Shown here one piece after another: positions 1-9,167 of a DNA stretch of 64,000 nucleotides (positions within the stretch are counted from its first letter, which is position 1; each line of letters begins with the position of its first letter). The DNA lies in assembly GCF_008629675.1 (NCBI RefSeq), contig NZ_VWOX01000001.1:62001-126000 (forward strand). Direction: 5' to 3'. Under the pieces are notes generated by a model. It did not search any database. It worked only from the letters and a program-made list of their open reading frames with translations, and was not told the DNA's origin. Position numbers and translations under genes: made by a program. Origin of the DNA: Roseiconus nitratireducens. Lineage in GTDB: Bacteria > Planctomycetota > Planctomycetia > Pirellulales > Pirellulaceae.

Positions 1-594
1 CGGCATCGTCTCGGCCGATCGAATCGCCATCACCAACGCGGCGATCAGCAGCGCGGCGATTGCCGACGCAAGCGTCACCACAACCAGCAGTGCGACAAAG
101 CTCCGGCCTTGGGGAATCGCCCATTGCGTCCAACGCAACGGTTGTGGCGCCCTGTCATCCGGGCCCGCATCGCAGACAGCCTGGCTTAGCCGGATGCCGA
201 CCCACAGGGCGTACGTCAGGATCAGCAATGCGACGGGTGCCAGCGCCACGCCGCCGGCGATGGCCGCCGCCCCGTCACGTTCGGCCAAGCCGTCCAGATA
301 GACCAGCGGTACCAGGATTCCCAAGAACACGATGACCGTCGGCAACAGGAACGGCAACAGCAGCGGACGGCGACGCTCCGTGAAGACCAAACGTGTTTCG
401 GCCAATACCGTCTCAATCGGAATTCGGCGGAACGTTTTCGGAATCTTGATCGGTCGGACGGGCACGTTGGGCGACCGATCTTGCGCCACGAACTCCGTCT
501 CGCAAGCAGGACAAATGGCTCGCTTGCCGGCCGCTTCGGCGGGCAGTTCCAGCTCTCGCTGACAAGACGGACAACGCTGGTGAAAGGTGGTCAT
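1..594 (-). CDS. Zinc-ribbon multi-pass membrane protein (partial)
   Basis: Partial gene: it starts with ATG at 594 and is still open at the left edge (198 codons visible). Two CPxC pairs at residues 8-11 and 28-31 form a small zinc ribbon. A basic linker and hydrophobic segments at about 78-100, 111-135 and 166-190 follow. Zinc-ribbon-plus-membrane proteins are common in Planctomycetes and mostly uncharacterised, so I assign no function. It begins 40 nt after the stop of the NosR-like gene on the same strand, which suggests one transcript. The zinc ribbon and membrane topology are seen in the sequence; the role is unknown. Confidence 0.8.
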   Translation of the reverse strand, partial: MTTFHQRCPSCQRELELPAEAAGKRAICPACETEFVAQDRSPNVPVRPIKIPKTFRRIPIETVLAETRLVFTERRRPLLLPFLLPTVIVFLGILVPLVYLDGLAERDGAAAIAGGVALAPVALLILTYALWVGIRLSQAVCDAGPDDRAPQPLRWTQWAIPQGRSFVALLVVVTLASAIAALLIAALVMAIRSAETMP

Positions 595-634
595 GTCTTA
601 TTTCCTATTCAGCGATCGGGCTTCCGCGGCAGGT

Positions 635-2563
635 TCAACGGGCACTGCGGAACACGATGGCCAGGATCAGTAGGCCGAGCGCGACGGCATCGGCCGATCG
701 GAGCCGGTCGCTCGTGGCACTCCGCCGCAGGTAGTCCAGCAGCCGGCCGCTCGGGCACCCCATCCGGCAAAACCCCATCGGCACAAATGCCGAGAATACC
801 AGGGTAGCGATCGCGAAGGCGATGGCGGTCCAGGGAGCGATGCGGAACAGGTACGCATGGAAAGGCTCCCAGCCGGACAGATCGACCGACGGAGTCAGTA
901 GCAGTGCGACGTAGGCCGATGCCAGCAACAGACCTGGCAGTCGCCGCAGCCAACGCGAAGTTTGGCGGGAAAGTTGGACGTGGCGGCGCGACGTCCGTGA
1001 GGGTCTGGCCCACTGCTGCAGGGCGCCGTGCGGGCACAGGTGGTTGCAATACGGATTCGACTTGCCCAGCGGCGGTGACAGCAACGCAACGGCTGCCAAG
1101 GCTCCCAGACCTGGCGCAAGTTGCCAGGCGATTCCTTCGGCGCTCCACCCGGCGACCAACGCCAACGAGATCAGGTTGCCGGACCACAGGCCCACGATGA
1201 CGATCACCAGCATCAGCCAAAGTTTTCGAAAACGTGCGTTGCGGAATCCGCCCCAGTGTCGCACCGGCGGGATCGCCAGCAACAATGCCACGCACGCCAG
1301 GTCCGAAGGGGACCAGCGGATTTTCGGAGGCCGCAGCGATCGCCACCACGGGTGATCCCAACGTGATCGAGCCGTCGATTGAGCCCGGGACCGGTCCCGC
1401 TGTTGCAGTTGTGCCGCCGAGCGAACAAGCGTTTTGGCGATCGCCATGCTGGTCATCGTCGCGCCCGAAACACCCTCCACGCCGGCGGACTGCAAATCCA
1501 TCGCGGCGAGCTGGCCGATCGTCTTGCCTTGGAAACGCTTCCAGAATCCGTACTCGGTTCGGCAATACCGCACGTAGGGTTCGTTGTCGTAGGAAGATCG
1601 AATCACGATCTTGCCGACGACCGGAGGTGCCGATTGCGTGCCGGACTGGTCGGCTTGCACGGAGCCGGGTGCCTCGTCGGGTCGCGTGCCGGGCACCTCC
1701 GTGGGGCTCGTCGGGCTGGGTGTCGTTTGCGGATCCAGCCGGATCAGCAACTCGGTGGGACCCTGGTAGCCGGCAAGGTCATCGCAAAGCGGACCGGTTC
1801 GAACGACGCGACCAAGCAGGTTGCCACGTTCGTCCATCGCGAGGATGCGGTCCTGTGCCCGACGAGTTTCCGCGACGGTTTCAAACCAGGGTTGCAGTTC
1901 GTCGGCGGTCACCGCTTTGGGAAATACCAATGAGGGTCGGTCACCGCCCATCCGTCTCAAGACGCCTTCGGCCAAGGCCAGGGAGGTCAGCGTCGCGCCG
2001 GAAACGGCATCGATCGTTGTTCCCGGCGGCGGACCGCCCCATTGCCAGTTGCGGAACTGGCGAAAAAAGTCGGCGTCATTCCGCACCGTTTCGACGTGTT
2101 CAGCGGTATCGGCGCTTTGCAGCAGGTCGACCCCCAGCACTTGCAGCGAATCGTCCAACAGAATCAGCGACTCGCTCGGTCCCCGGTAGCCCACCACATC
2201 GGCCGCAAGCGGTAGCGAGCGGGCCACCGAGGCGATCGGCTGACCCTGGGCGTCACGGACGGTCCAAAAGCCGTTCGCATCGACGGCCGGATCGACCGAC
2301 GCGGCGTCGGGAAGCCGCGCGCGGATGTGGGTCAGCCCTGGCGGGTCGGTCTCTCCGGAAGCGTCGATCGATGTGTCGCCGGGTGCCGGTATCAACAGCA
2401 GTAGAGCTGCCACGCAGGCGACCCGAAAGAAATGCACGAGGATCGGCAGGGTTCGATCGCGACGTGCGGGTGACTTTGCGGAGAGGGACGCCGAAGATTC
2501 ATCCGCGGACTTCCCACGGCGTCTCTGGCGGATTCGTTCGCGAAGCAATCGATGAAGGGACAT
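635..2563 (-). CDS. NosR-like FMN-binding, iron-sulfur membrane protein
   Basis: 642 residues. After an N-terminal membrane segment (about 42-60) come two FMN-binding-type domains, each ending in a flavinylation-like motif (DAVSGATLTS and EGVSGATMTS), where ApbE-type enzymes attach FMN to Thr/Ser in known families. The C-terminal third has several membrane helices and two C-x3-C-P motifs, with cysteines near 506/510 (CNHLCP) and 599/603 (CRMGCP), as in the 4Fe-4S part of NosR/RnfG-type proteins. The likely role is electron transfer across or along the inner membrane. No nosZ, nqr or rnf gene is nearby, so the partner is unknown. It lies 27 nt after the release-factor-like gene. Family assignment is good; the physiological role is inference. 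Confidence 0.82.
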   Translation of the reverse strand: MSLHRLLRERIRQRRRGKSADESSASLSAKSPARRDRTLPILVHFFRVACVAALLLLIPAPGDTSIDASGETDPPGLTHIRARLPDAASVDPAVDANGFWTVRDAQGQPIASVARSLPLAADVVGYRGPSESLILLDDSLQVLGVDLLQSADTAEHVETVRNDADFFRQFRNWQWGGPPPGTTIDAVSGATLTSLALAEGVLRRMGGDRPSLVFPKAVTADELQPWFETVAETRRAQDRILAMDERGNLLGRVVRTGPLCDDLAGYQGPTELLIRLDPQTTPSPTSPTEVPGTRPDEAPGSVQADQSGTQSAPPVVGKIVIRSSYDNEPYVRYCRTEYGFWKRFQGKTIGQLAAMDLQSAGVEGVSGATMTSMAIAKTLVRSAAQLQQRDRSRAQSTARSRWDHPWWRSLRPPKIRWSPSDLACVALLLAIPPVRHWGGFRNARFRKLWLMLVIVIVGLWSGNLISLALVAGWSAEGIAWQLAPGLGALAAVALLSPPLGKSNPYCNHLCPHGALQQWARPSRTSRRHVQLSRQTSRWLRRLPGLLLASAYVALLLTPSVDLSGWEPFHAYLFRIAPWTAIAFAIATLVFSAFVPMGFCRMGCPSGRLLDYLRRSATSDRLRSADAVALGLLILAIVFRSAR

Positions 2564-2590
2564 CAGCGCAGAGCTATCAGTGCAGAGCTG

Positions 2591-3178
2591 TCAGTGGAGG
2601 GGCAGCCGGTCATGGTGCACGCGAAACTGATTGACCCGCCCCAAGGCCGGCGGATGGGATCGAAGCAGATTCGTCAATTTGCTGGTGGATACCGACCACG
2701 CCGGCGCCACCAGGCTGGGTTGTCCGCCGGCGACCCAGAGGTCGTTGAGCAGCAAGGCCAGCAGGGCCGCTTTGTCCGGATTGCTTTCGTTCAGCCGGAA
2801 CGGATGGCCGGTGTAGCGCTGACGGAATTCCGATTCCAACGAATCGACCGCACCGCCATCCTCAACCAGCGGGCTAGGGGTCCGGATTTCGATGGCCAGC
2901 AAGTAGCGAAGACGTTGCAGGGCCACGTCCCGATTCTGCGCCTGGCTGCGACGTTCGGTGGCCTCGCCCACCAGACCGGTTTCACGGTCGGTCAGGAAAG
3001 CACCGGAACTGGTTTTGTTTCGATGCTGGCCGCCCGGCCCGCTGCGGCGTTGCGTCCGCAGATCGCAGCGGTCCAACAGTTGGGTCAGAGAAAGCAGGGT
3101 GGGATGTGGCGAAGCCGTGACGCGACAAGGCATGCGATCGCCGGCATCGGGCATCACGGCGATCGGTTTGGCGGGCAT
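2591..3178 (-). CDS. Peptide chain release factor-like protein (GGQ domain only)
   Basis: 195 residues from the ATG at 3178. The class I release-factor catalytic loop GPGGQHRNKT is at about residues 47-56, preceded by the helix that usually leads into the RF-1 domain. There is no codon-recognition domain, as in the short ArfB/PrfH/YaeJ-like hydrolases that act on stalled ribosomes. Unlike ArfB, the C-terminus is not a simple basic tail: it ends in a mixed segment of about 80 residues. An in-frame extension to 3277 exists but its residues look non-coding; ATG 3154 is an alternative start. No clear ribosome binding site decides between them. It sits downstream of the tad genes on the same strand. 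Confidence 0.78.
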   Translation of the reverse strand: MPAKPIAVMPDAGDRMPCRVTASPHPTLLSLTQLLDRCDLRTQRRSGPGGQHRNKTSSGAFLTDRETGLVGEATERRSQAQNRDVALQRLRYLLAIEIRTPSPLVEDGGAVDSLESEFRQRYTGHPFRLNESNPDKAALLALLLNDLWVAGGQPSLVAPAWSVSTSKLTNLLRSHPPALGRVNQFRVHHDRLPLH

Positions 3179-3359
3179 GCGGCGCGAAGCATTGTCGGAG
3201 AAAGCGTCAAACGAGATGCCTCGTTTATAGCAAACCCGGCTTCGGCATCGAAGCACCAAGCGGCGGCCGCGTGGCACGCCGGGCCGGCGAACCGATGCGG
3301 ACGGAGCCGATGAACTGCCTGAGCAAGTCGCCGTCTCAGCAGGACATTGGCTTAGCAGA

Positions 3360-4328
3360 TTACTGGCTCAGCAGGTTGCGGTACATGCTGATACCGGCAG
3401 GGCCGACCAGGACCACGAAGATGCCGGGGAAAATGAACAGAACCAGCGGGAAGATCATCTTGACCGCAGTCTTGGCCGCTTTCTCTTCGGCGATCTGACG
3501 ACGGCGGGTTCGCATCGCATCGCTTTGGACGCGCAACGCCGACGCGACCGAAGATCCGAACTTGTCTGCCTGGATCAAGATACTGGCCAACTGTTTCAGA
3601 TCGTCGACGCCGCTGCGAAACCCGAGGGCCTGCAGCACTTCGCTTCGCGTCCGTCCCAGTTGCAGTTGTTTGTTGGCGATCCCGAATTCTTCGCCGATTT
3701 CCTTGTGACTTTTCTGCATCTCATCGGCAACCTTCCGCAGGGCCTGGTCCATCCCCAGACCGGCTTCGACGCAGACGACCATCAAGTCCAACGCATCGGG
3801 CAGGCCCAGGAAGATCTTTTCCTTGCGTTTCTTTGCCATGAAGTCCAAGGCGAACTTTGGAATCATGAATCCGATGACCAGGCCGCCACCGACCTTGATG
3901 ATCATGTCCTGGCTAAAACCGTTGGCAAAGAAACCGTAGGTGCTGCCGACGAACAGCCCGAACGCCGCGGTGCCCAACTGGATGGTTTTGAAAACCAGCG
4001 GAGCGGCTTCGCGGCGGAATCCCGCGTTCATCAGTTTTTCTCGAAGGTCGCCCATCTCCTTCTCGTTGCCGCTGATCTTGTCCGCCAGCGGCGTGGCCGC
4101 CTTCTCCAGGTAGGCGGTCAGGGCGTCGTTCTTGGTTTGTTGCACTTCATCCATCCGCCCGGTCGGCCGACGGCGCTTGCGCATCATGTCCAAACGGGCT
4201 TCGGCTCGCGGCTTGTCCTCGCCGGAAACACGCGCCAGGACGAACCAGACGCCGCCGAACACGAGCAGGAAGATCGCCGCCGCGGTGATGAGAATCGGAC
4301 TGATGGAGAGGGCTAGCAGGAGAATCAT
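3360..4328 (-). CDS. tadC: Tad pilus inner-membrane platform protein TadC
   Basis: 322 residues, type II secretion system F (GspF/TadC) family. N-terminal membrane segment at residues 11-32, further hydrophobic segments near 115-150, then the cytoplasmic GspF helical domain from about 170 (LPDALDLMVVCVEAGLGM) and a C-terminal membrane helix just before the end. With TadB it forms the membrane platform on which the TadA ATPase works to assemble Flp-type pili. It starts 76 nt after the tadB stop. Length and architecture are normal for the family. Confidence 0.93.
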   Translation of the reverse strand: MILLLALSISPILITAAAIFLLVFGGVWFVLARVSGEDKPRAEARLDMMRKRRRPTGRMDEVQQTKNDALTAYLEKAATPLADKISGNEKEMGDLREKLMNAGFRREAAPLVFKTIQLGTAAFGLFVGSTYGFFANGFSQDMIIKVGGGLVIGFMIPKFALDFMAKKRKEKIFLGLPDALDLMVVCVEAGLGMDQALRKVADEMQKSHKEIGEEFGIANKQLQLGRTRSEVLQALGFRSGVDDLKQLASILIQADKFGSSVASALRVQSDAMRTRRRQIAEEKAAKTAVKMIFPLVLFIFPGIFVVLVGPAGISMYRNLLSQ

Positions 4329-4404
4329 CGTGGTATTCCGGGGAATCCGGTCAGAGACGGAGTGTGCGGGGATGAATCGGAGTGACGGAGGCGGCGAACA
4401 GCGT

Positions 4405-5379
4405 TCAGACCTTAATCGTGATGATCTTTTTGATGACCAGGGCGCCGAGGACCTGTGTCACCAGGCCGAAGCCCAGCAGGTACCGACCGATTTCGTCGGT
4501 GAACAGCATGATCACGTAGTCGTAGTTGATCTTCAGCATGACCAGGAACAGCACCGGCGGGAGGGCCAACAGCACGGCACCACTCATCCGGCCTTCGCCG
4601 GTCAATGCTTGGATCTGTCCCAGAATCTGCAATCGTTCCCGAATCAGGTGTCCGATCTTGTCCAGGATTTCGGCCAAGTCACCACCGGTTTGCCGCTGCA
4701 GAATGACGGCCGTGGCGAAGAAGCGAAGGTCCATGTTGGGGACACGGTCCGCCATGTCCTCGATCGCTTCATCGAGTGGAATCCCCAGGTTTTGTTCTTC
4801 AAAGGCGCGGCCAAATTCGCGTGCCAACGGGTCTTCCATTTCTTTGGCGACCAGGCCAAATCCGGCGTTCAGCGAGTGACCGGCTCGCAGCGAGCGTCCG
4901 ATCAGTTCCAGGGCTTCCGGCATCTGAGAGCCAAACTTGGACAGCCGTCGGCTGCGTTTGAAAGCCAACCAGCCCAGCGGAACGATGGCAAAGATCGGTC
5001 CCAGGAAAATCGCCAGCAGTTTGAACGGACTAGCCAGGCACAGTGCGACGCCCAGGGTGAACGCCCCCAAGCAGATCAGCACGAACTGTGACGGTGGCAT
5101 TCGCACGTCCGCCTGGTCCAGGTACTCACCGAGCGCGGGGACGTTTTTCAGCAGGCTGGACAGGAAGCCCGGGGCGTCTTCGTAACCGCCGGCCAGCAGC
5201 AGTGATTTGCCATCACCGTCTTCCTGGCGAGCACCGCTGTTTCGTCGGCGGGATGCCATCTGGGCCAACCGGTCTTCGGTCGCGGTGTTGTCGCCGCCGG
5301 GGACCAGCAAGGTGGCCGCCAACGCGACCAGCGACGCGACAAAGATTCCGACGGCGATGATGATGACGGTGTAAGTCAT
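4405..5379 (-). CDS. tadB: Tad pilus inner-membrane platform protein TadB
   Basis: 324 residues, GspF/TadB family. N-terminal membrane helix (about 4-26), a hydrophilic stretch rich in basic residues, two membrane helices near 100-150, then the GspF domain (about 160-275) with the family's LRAGHSLNAGF and QTGGDLAEIL signatures, and a C-terminal helix. It partners TadC in the pilus assembly platform. It starts 100 nt after the tadA stop, and the order tadA-tadB-tadC is the one found in canonical tad loci. The pilin, CpaB, secretin and TadZ genes are not in this window. Confidence 0.93.
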   Translation of the reverse strand: MTYTVIIIAVGIFVASLVALAATLLVPGGDNTATEDRLAQMASRRRNSGARQEDGDGKSLLLAGGYEDAPGFLSSLLKNVPALGEYLDQADVRMPPSQFVLICLGAFTLGVALCLASPFKLLAIFLGPIFAIVPLGWLAFKRSRRLSKFGSQMPEALELIGRSLRAGHSLNAGFGLVAKEMEDPLAREFGRAFEEQNLGIPLDEAIEDMADRVPNMDLRFFATAVILQRQTGGDLAEILDKIGHLIRERLQILGQIQALTGEGRMSGAVLLALPPVLFLVMLKINYDYVIMLFTDEIGRYLLGFGLVTQVLGALVIKKIITIKV

Positions 5380-5479
5380 GGTGATTACGAACGAGGGGAA
5401 ACAAAGGAGAGTAAGGACCGCGGAAATGCCCCAATCAAGGCTGCCCCGATCAAGGCTTGCCCCGATTAAAGCTGCGCGA

Positions 5480-6796
5480 TCACGCCTGCATGATCACGCG
5501 TTCGCGGAACGCGCTGGCCGGCAGGCGGACGCCAGCCGCTTCCAGTTTGTCCATGAAGCTCGGGCGAACTCCGGTGCACTCGAACACCCCGTAGGCCTTG
5601 CCGTCCTCACCGATCCCTTTCTGGTTGAACCGGTAGATGTCCTGAAGCACGATGGTTTCCTGCTCCATGCCCACCACTTCGGTGATCGCGGTGACGCGCC
5701 GCGGACCACCCTGCAATCGGTTGGCTTGAATCAGCACGTCGACGGCACCGGAGATCTGTTGCCGGATCGCTTTGACCGGCAATTCGAAACCGGCCATCAT
5801 CACCATCGTTTCCAGACGGGCGATCGCATCGCGGGGACTGTTGGCGTGAATCGTGGTCAACGATCCGTCGTGACCGGTGTTCATCGCCTGCAGCATGTCC
5901 AACGTTTCACCGCCCCGACATTCCCCGATGATGATCCGCTCGGGACGCATCCGCAGGGCGTTCTTGACCAGGTCCGTGGCTGAAACGGCGCCGTTGCCTT
6001 CGATGTTGGGCGGCCGGGTTTCCAGCCGCACCACGTGATCTTGTTGCAACTGCAATTCGGCCGCGTCCTCAATCGTCACGATCCGGTCGGAGTGACCGAT
6101 GAACGAGGACAACGTGTTCAACAAGGTTGTTTTACCCGAACCCGTACCACCGGCGATGATGCAGTTCAGCCGGGCTTTGATGCATCCTTCCAGCAGCATC
6201 ACCATTTCGGGCGTGAATGCCTTGTAGTTCAGCAGGTCTTCCAGCTTCAACGGGTTGCTGCCGAAACGCCGGATACTGACCGCCGCACCATCCAGGGCCA
6301 GCGGCGGGATGATCGCGTTGACCCGCGATCCGTCCTCCAGACGCGCGTCGACCATCGGACAAGTTTCGTCAACACGTCGGCCCACTTTGCTGACGATTCG
6401 GTCGATGATCTGCAGCAGGTGCTTGCCGTTGCGGAACTCCACATCGGTCTTCTGCATCTGGCCGCCCTTTTCGACGTAGATGTTCTTCGGACCGTTGATC
6501 AAGATGTCGCTGACGTTGGGATCTTTCAGAATCAGTTCCAGCGGTCCCAGCCCGAAGGTTTCGTCCAGAACTTCGTCGACGATCCGCTCGCGTTCCTGGC
6601 GATTGAGCAGCGCCTCGTCGGCGTCGCATAGGTGTTCGATGACCAACCGGATCTCGCGGCGAAGGGCATCGCCCTTCATGTCACCGACACGCGACAAGTC
6701 CAGCTTGTCGACCAGCTTGCTGTGGATCCGAGTCTTGATTTCTTCGAACTGATCCTGGTGACTTTCGGCTTTACCAGGAATGCTGCGCGTAGCCAT
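5480..6796 (-). CDS. tadA: Tad pilus assembly ATPase (CpaF/TadA)
   Basis: 438 residues from the ATG at 6796, chosen because GAGGA lies about 10 nt upstream and the protein then begins where CpaF proteins usually do; the open frame upstream to 7252 has no family similarity. Walker [10 protein letters not shown] is at residues 216-224, the Asp/Glu box near 243-246 (IEDA), Walker B region [10 protein letters not shown] at about 288-297, and the His box [10 protein letters not shown] at 311-320. It is a hexameric secretion ATPase that powers Flp pilus assembly at the cytoplasmic face of the TadB/TadC platform. It is the first gene of the minus-strand run that continues to the left edge. Confidence 0.95.
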   Translation of the reverse strand: MATRSIPGKAESHQDQFEEIKTRIHSKLVDKLDLSRVGDMKGDALRREIRLVIEHLCDADEALLNRQERERIVDEVLDETFGLGPLELILKDPNVSDILINGPKNIYVEKGGQMQKTDVEFRNGKHLLQIIDRIVSKVGRRVDETCPMVDARLEDGSRVNAIIPPLALDGAAVSIRRFGSNPLKLEDLLNYKAFTPEMVMLLEGCIKARLNCIIAGGTGSGKTTLLNTLSSFIGHSDRIVTIEDAAELQLQQDHVVRLETRPPNIEGNGAVSATDLVKNALRMRPERIIIGECRGGETLDMLQAMNTGHDGSLTTIHANSPRDAIARLETMVMMAGFELPVKAIRQQISGAVDVLIQANRLQGGPRRVTAITEVVGMEQETIVLQDIYRFNQKGIGEDGKAYGVFECTGVRPSFMDKLEAAGVRLPASAFRERVIMQA

Positions 6797-7173
6797 ATTG
6801 AATTGATTCCTCGATCGCTTGGTGCGACATCGATCCCAAGGGACAAGCGGACGTGGACTCACCCCCGTCCCAGTCAAGTTGCGTTGGTTGGTGACGGTTG
6901 TGCCGATCCTGCGTGCAACGCACGCGGCCGTCCGGACCACCGTCTGCGGGTGGACCATGCGAAAACATAGGATGCAAAACACGCCGGACCTTGCTGGCCA
7001 CTGATTTTCTTTGGCACGCCCGTGACGGGACAGCGATGCGGAGGGGAACGCCGGCGATCGAGCACGTGTCCAGCAGCCCGCCGAAGGCGTTTTCAGCAGC
7101 CCGCCGAAGGCGTTTTCGCGGGCGGATGCCGGTCCGTGACCAAAGGTGTCCGGGGGAACGCAACCCTGACGGC
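6797..7173. other. Intergenic region upstream of tadA
   Basis: About 380 nt with no convincing gene on either strand. It lies between divergently read tadA (minus) and a small possible gene (plus), so both promoters should be here. I cannot pick a promoter with confidence. The only structured element seen is the 23-bp tandem duplication listed separately. Confidence 0.6.
7072..7117. repeat. Perfect 23-bp tandem duplication
   Basis: The 23-bp unit (begins AGCAGCCCGCCGAAGGCG) occurs twice head to tail at 7072-7094 and 7095-7117 without a mismatch. It lies in the tadA upstream region, about 275 nt before the tadA start. It could be a recent slippage product or a paired binding site; nothing else in the sequence decides this. 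Confidence 0.9.
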
Positions 7174-7407
7174 ATGATGTTGACACCACCCGAGAAGAAG
7201 TCCCCAGTTGCCGCGCGCGATCTGGAGAGTTGCGATGCCATGCTGATCGCATTGGCGTCGGGGCGGATCGTCGTGGTTCGACGCGACAGTCCGATTCGCA
7301 TCTGTTCGGCCGAACGCCTGTGCAAACCGGTGCGTCAACTGCGTCGTGGCGAACCGGTTTACTGCGACGGACGCCAGGACCGCGTCCGCGCCCTGTTGGT
7401 GTATTAG
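7174..7407 (+). CDS. Small hypothetical basic protein
   Basis: 77 residues from the ATG at 7174; a second ATG follows directly. The sequence is regular (LIALASGRIVVVRRDSPIRI...), rich in Arg and Val, and predicts a small beta-rich basic protein. There is no signal peptide or membrane helix. It is not a family I recognise. It lies alone between tadA and the oxidoreductase gene, and a 7-bp perfect stem-loop begins at the base after its stop. Coding status is moderately likely because the composition is protein-like and the opposite strand has no competing gene. Confidence 0.45.
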   Translation: MMLTPPEKKSPVAARDLESCDAMLIALASGRIVVVRRDSPIRICSAERLCKPVRQLRRGEPVYCDGRQDRVRALLVY

Positions 7408-7427
7408 CTCACGCGAATTGGCGTGAG
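7408..7427. repeat. Perfect 7-bp stem, 6-nt loop hairpin
   Basis: CTCACGC at 7408-7414 pairs with GCGTGAG at 7421-7427 around a six-base loop. It starts immediately after a stop codon. No T-run follows, so a classical intrinsic terminator is unlikely; it may be part of the repeat-rich patch that continues to 7467. Confidence 0.6.
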
Positions 7428-7443
7428 ACAGCGCCACTTTGAA

Positions 7444-7467
7444 GTAGCCACGCTCGCCAGAGCGTGG
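7444..7467. repeat. 24-bp palindromic repeat, family A hairpin
   Basis: A short palindrome whose core CACGCTC-GCCA-GAGCGTG folds into a 7-bp stem. The same 24-bp module recurs at 21812-21835 and 43197-43220, and degenerately at 26534-26557. All copies are in intergenic positions. The preceding bases (7428-7443) resemble the end of the family B element (see 59957-60083). Confidence 0.85.
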
Positions 7468-7507
7468 AACAGCCAGCGTCATCGCCGCCTAGCAATCCGA
7501 CCTCCGT

Positions 7508-8587
7508 TCAGGATTGGCCGGGGTGGGGGTCGAGAACGATCCGACGTCCGGCTTCGTGGCTTTCCCGGGCGGCCTTGACCACGGCCGCCGCGTCGTAAGC
7601 GTCGGCCAGGCCTCCCAGGTCGCGGACCAGACTGGTCACCGATCGATGAAACTGCCGCAACATGCGTTCGCCGACGGGGGACTCGGTTTCCAAGGATTCG
7701 ACATGGCGACCGGCGTCGTCAAACCAGACCAGCGTGCTGGGCAGATCGATGAATGCCACGCCGTTTTCGCAATGAACCTTCATGGATGCCGGTGATCGAA
7801 AGCTGGCCGCTTCGCTCCAACGTTCGGGAAGGCTGCGGTCGGTGACAATCTCCGCCGCCACGCGGGGACCCGACGGTGTCGGCGTCGCCGCTCCCTGGTC
7901 GTGTGACGACGCTTTTGTTGGGGATCTTCCCGCTCCCGATTCAGCGGCGGCCGGCAGGTCGTAATCGAGCAACAGGGCTTGATAGGAATCGTCATGGCAA
8001 ACCGACGTCACCGCCGACGCGGTGTGCCCGACGACATAGCGGCACCAATCGACCAGTTCGACCAGTTCCGAATCTTCGGCCGGGCAGCTCGGGCCGCCGG
8101 CCGAGGGCTGTTTTCCACGACCGAGCGACTGACGGTACACGCGAATCAACTGCGGCTGGCCCAACCGAGTCGCGATCAGTTCTTTCAAACGCAGGGTCGC
8201 CGGAGCGAACCGCCGCGGCAGTTCCGCCATGAACGAAACACCGCTTTTTTCGATTGCCTCACGCACCCCGCGTTGCACGACCGGATCGAAATCCAGCCCG
8301 GCCGCCCAGTACACGGCCTTGCCGGCTTCGCACGCGGCCAGCGCCGGCAACCAGCCCAGCCAGCACTGTTTCAGGATCACCACGGCGTCGATGTCGCAGC
8401 GACAGACCAGGGCCCGGTAACCGTCCAGCGGATCGGCCTGGAATTCTGCGGCGGTCGATTCCGCCAGCTTGGAAATCGTGCTGTAGACGGCGCGGACATC
8501 AAATTTGTCGTGCAGCATCCGCAGCGCGGGGCGATAGCGGGTCGACCACAAATCGCCGTGTCCGATCAAACCAATTCGAAGCTTCAT
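7508..8587 (-). CDS. Gfo/Idh/MocA family NAD(P)-dependent oxidoreductase
   Basis: 359 residues. The N-terminus IGLIGHGDLWSTRYRPAL is the start of a Rossmann fold with a GxGxxx-type dinucleotide loop, and the family's helix and strand continue to the AVYWAAGLDFD segment near residue 95, in the region where this family has its E-K-P-type motif; that motif is not standard here. The C-terminal half is the alpha/beta substrate domain, with a low-complexity insertion near 220-245. These enzymes oxidise or epimerise sugars and sugar derivatives. Stand-alone on the minus strand; the substrate cannot be told from sequence. Confidence 0.8.
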   Translation of the reverse strand: MKLRIGLIGHGDLWSTRYRPALRMLHDKFDVRAVYSTISKLAESTAAEFQADPLDGYRALVCRCDIDAVVILKQCWLGWLPALAACEAGKAVYWAAGLDFDPVVQRGVREAIEKSGVSFMAELPRRFAPATLRLKELIATRLGQPQLIRVYRQSLGRGKQPSAGGPSCPAEDSELVELVDWCRYVVGHTASAVTSVCHDDSYQALLLDYDLPAAAESGAGRSPTKASSHDQGAATPTPSGPRVAAEIVTDRSLPERWSEAASFRSPASMKVHCENGVAFIDLPSTLVWFDDAGRHVESLETESPVGERMLRQFHRSVTSLVRDLGGLADAYDAAAVVKAARESHEAGRRIVLDPHPGQS

Positions 8588-9167
8588 TCAGTTGTCGTCT
8601 CGATCGCGGCGGTCGCGTCGACCACCGACCGTCCTCGCCGGGGAGCGTGCGGGAAAAGATTCACGAATGCGGGGACAACTTGTCCGCCCGGATCGGCGTT
8701 CCGTTGGCACGCTCCAACTGCTTGTCCAGAAGCAGCTTAGCGACTCCGCCTGGTGTCTGCTCGTGAACTTACGGGAATTTCGGTCCGGGGACACCGCCGT
8801 ATTTCTTCGAATTCTAGCCGGGACGGCTTGATGCCCAAGCGGCCATCCATATACTCCGCCCAGCCTGCTTAAGCGGCACAGTTGGGAGCCATGACCCAGG
8901 TCTCCCTGTCGCTGCAAGTCGGCCGACCGTCAAGGTTTGCGTCTAATGAAGGCGTTTCATCCCTTGGCGGCCTTTGTTGCCCGCCGACGCGCCCAAGACG
9001 GGGAGAGCTCGCGGAAAGGAACCCTGTGGGCAACACCAGTTTCATGAACCATCGACGGTTCCTCGTCCGAATGAATCGACGACCCTTTTACTTTTCAATT
9101 CATTCATTGCGGCGACATCGTGTCGCCCCCGTCGATCGGTCTCCATGCTTGAAATAAGGAGCTAGGA
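8588..9167. other. 580-nt intergenic region, divergent promoters expected
   Basis: No convincing gene on either strand. It separates the minus-strand oxidoreductase from the plus-strand thioredoxin-like gene, so it should hold both promoters. A 7-bp inverted repeat (GTTGCCC near 8975 and GGGCAAC near 9027) is the only structure noticed. The ribosome binding site of the next gene (AAGGAG at 9156-9161) lies at its right end. Confidence 0.5.

Noticed and set aside
635..2563. Denitrification role (NosR) for the FMN/Fe-S protein
   Set aside because: No nosZ, nosD, nosF or nosY in the vicinity; many NosR-like proteins serve other electron-transfer systems.
1234..2634. 466-codon plus-strand frame opposite the NosR-like gene
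   Set aside because: Arg/Pro/Ser-rich translation without motifs; the minus strand has SGAT and C-x3-C-P motifs.
7408..7427. Rho-independent terminator
   Set aside because: Good stem but no T-run after it; kept only as a hairpin.
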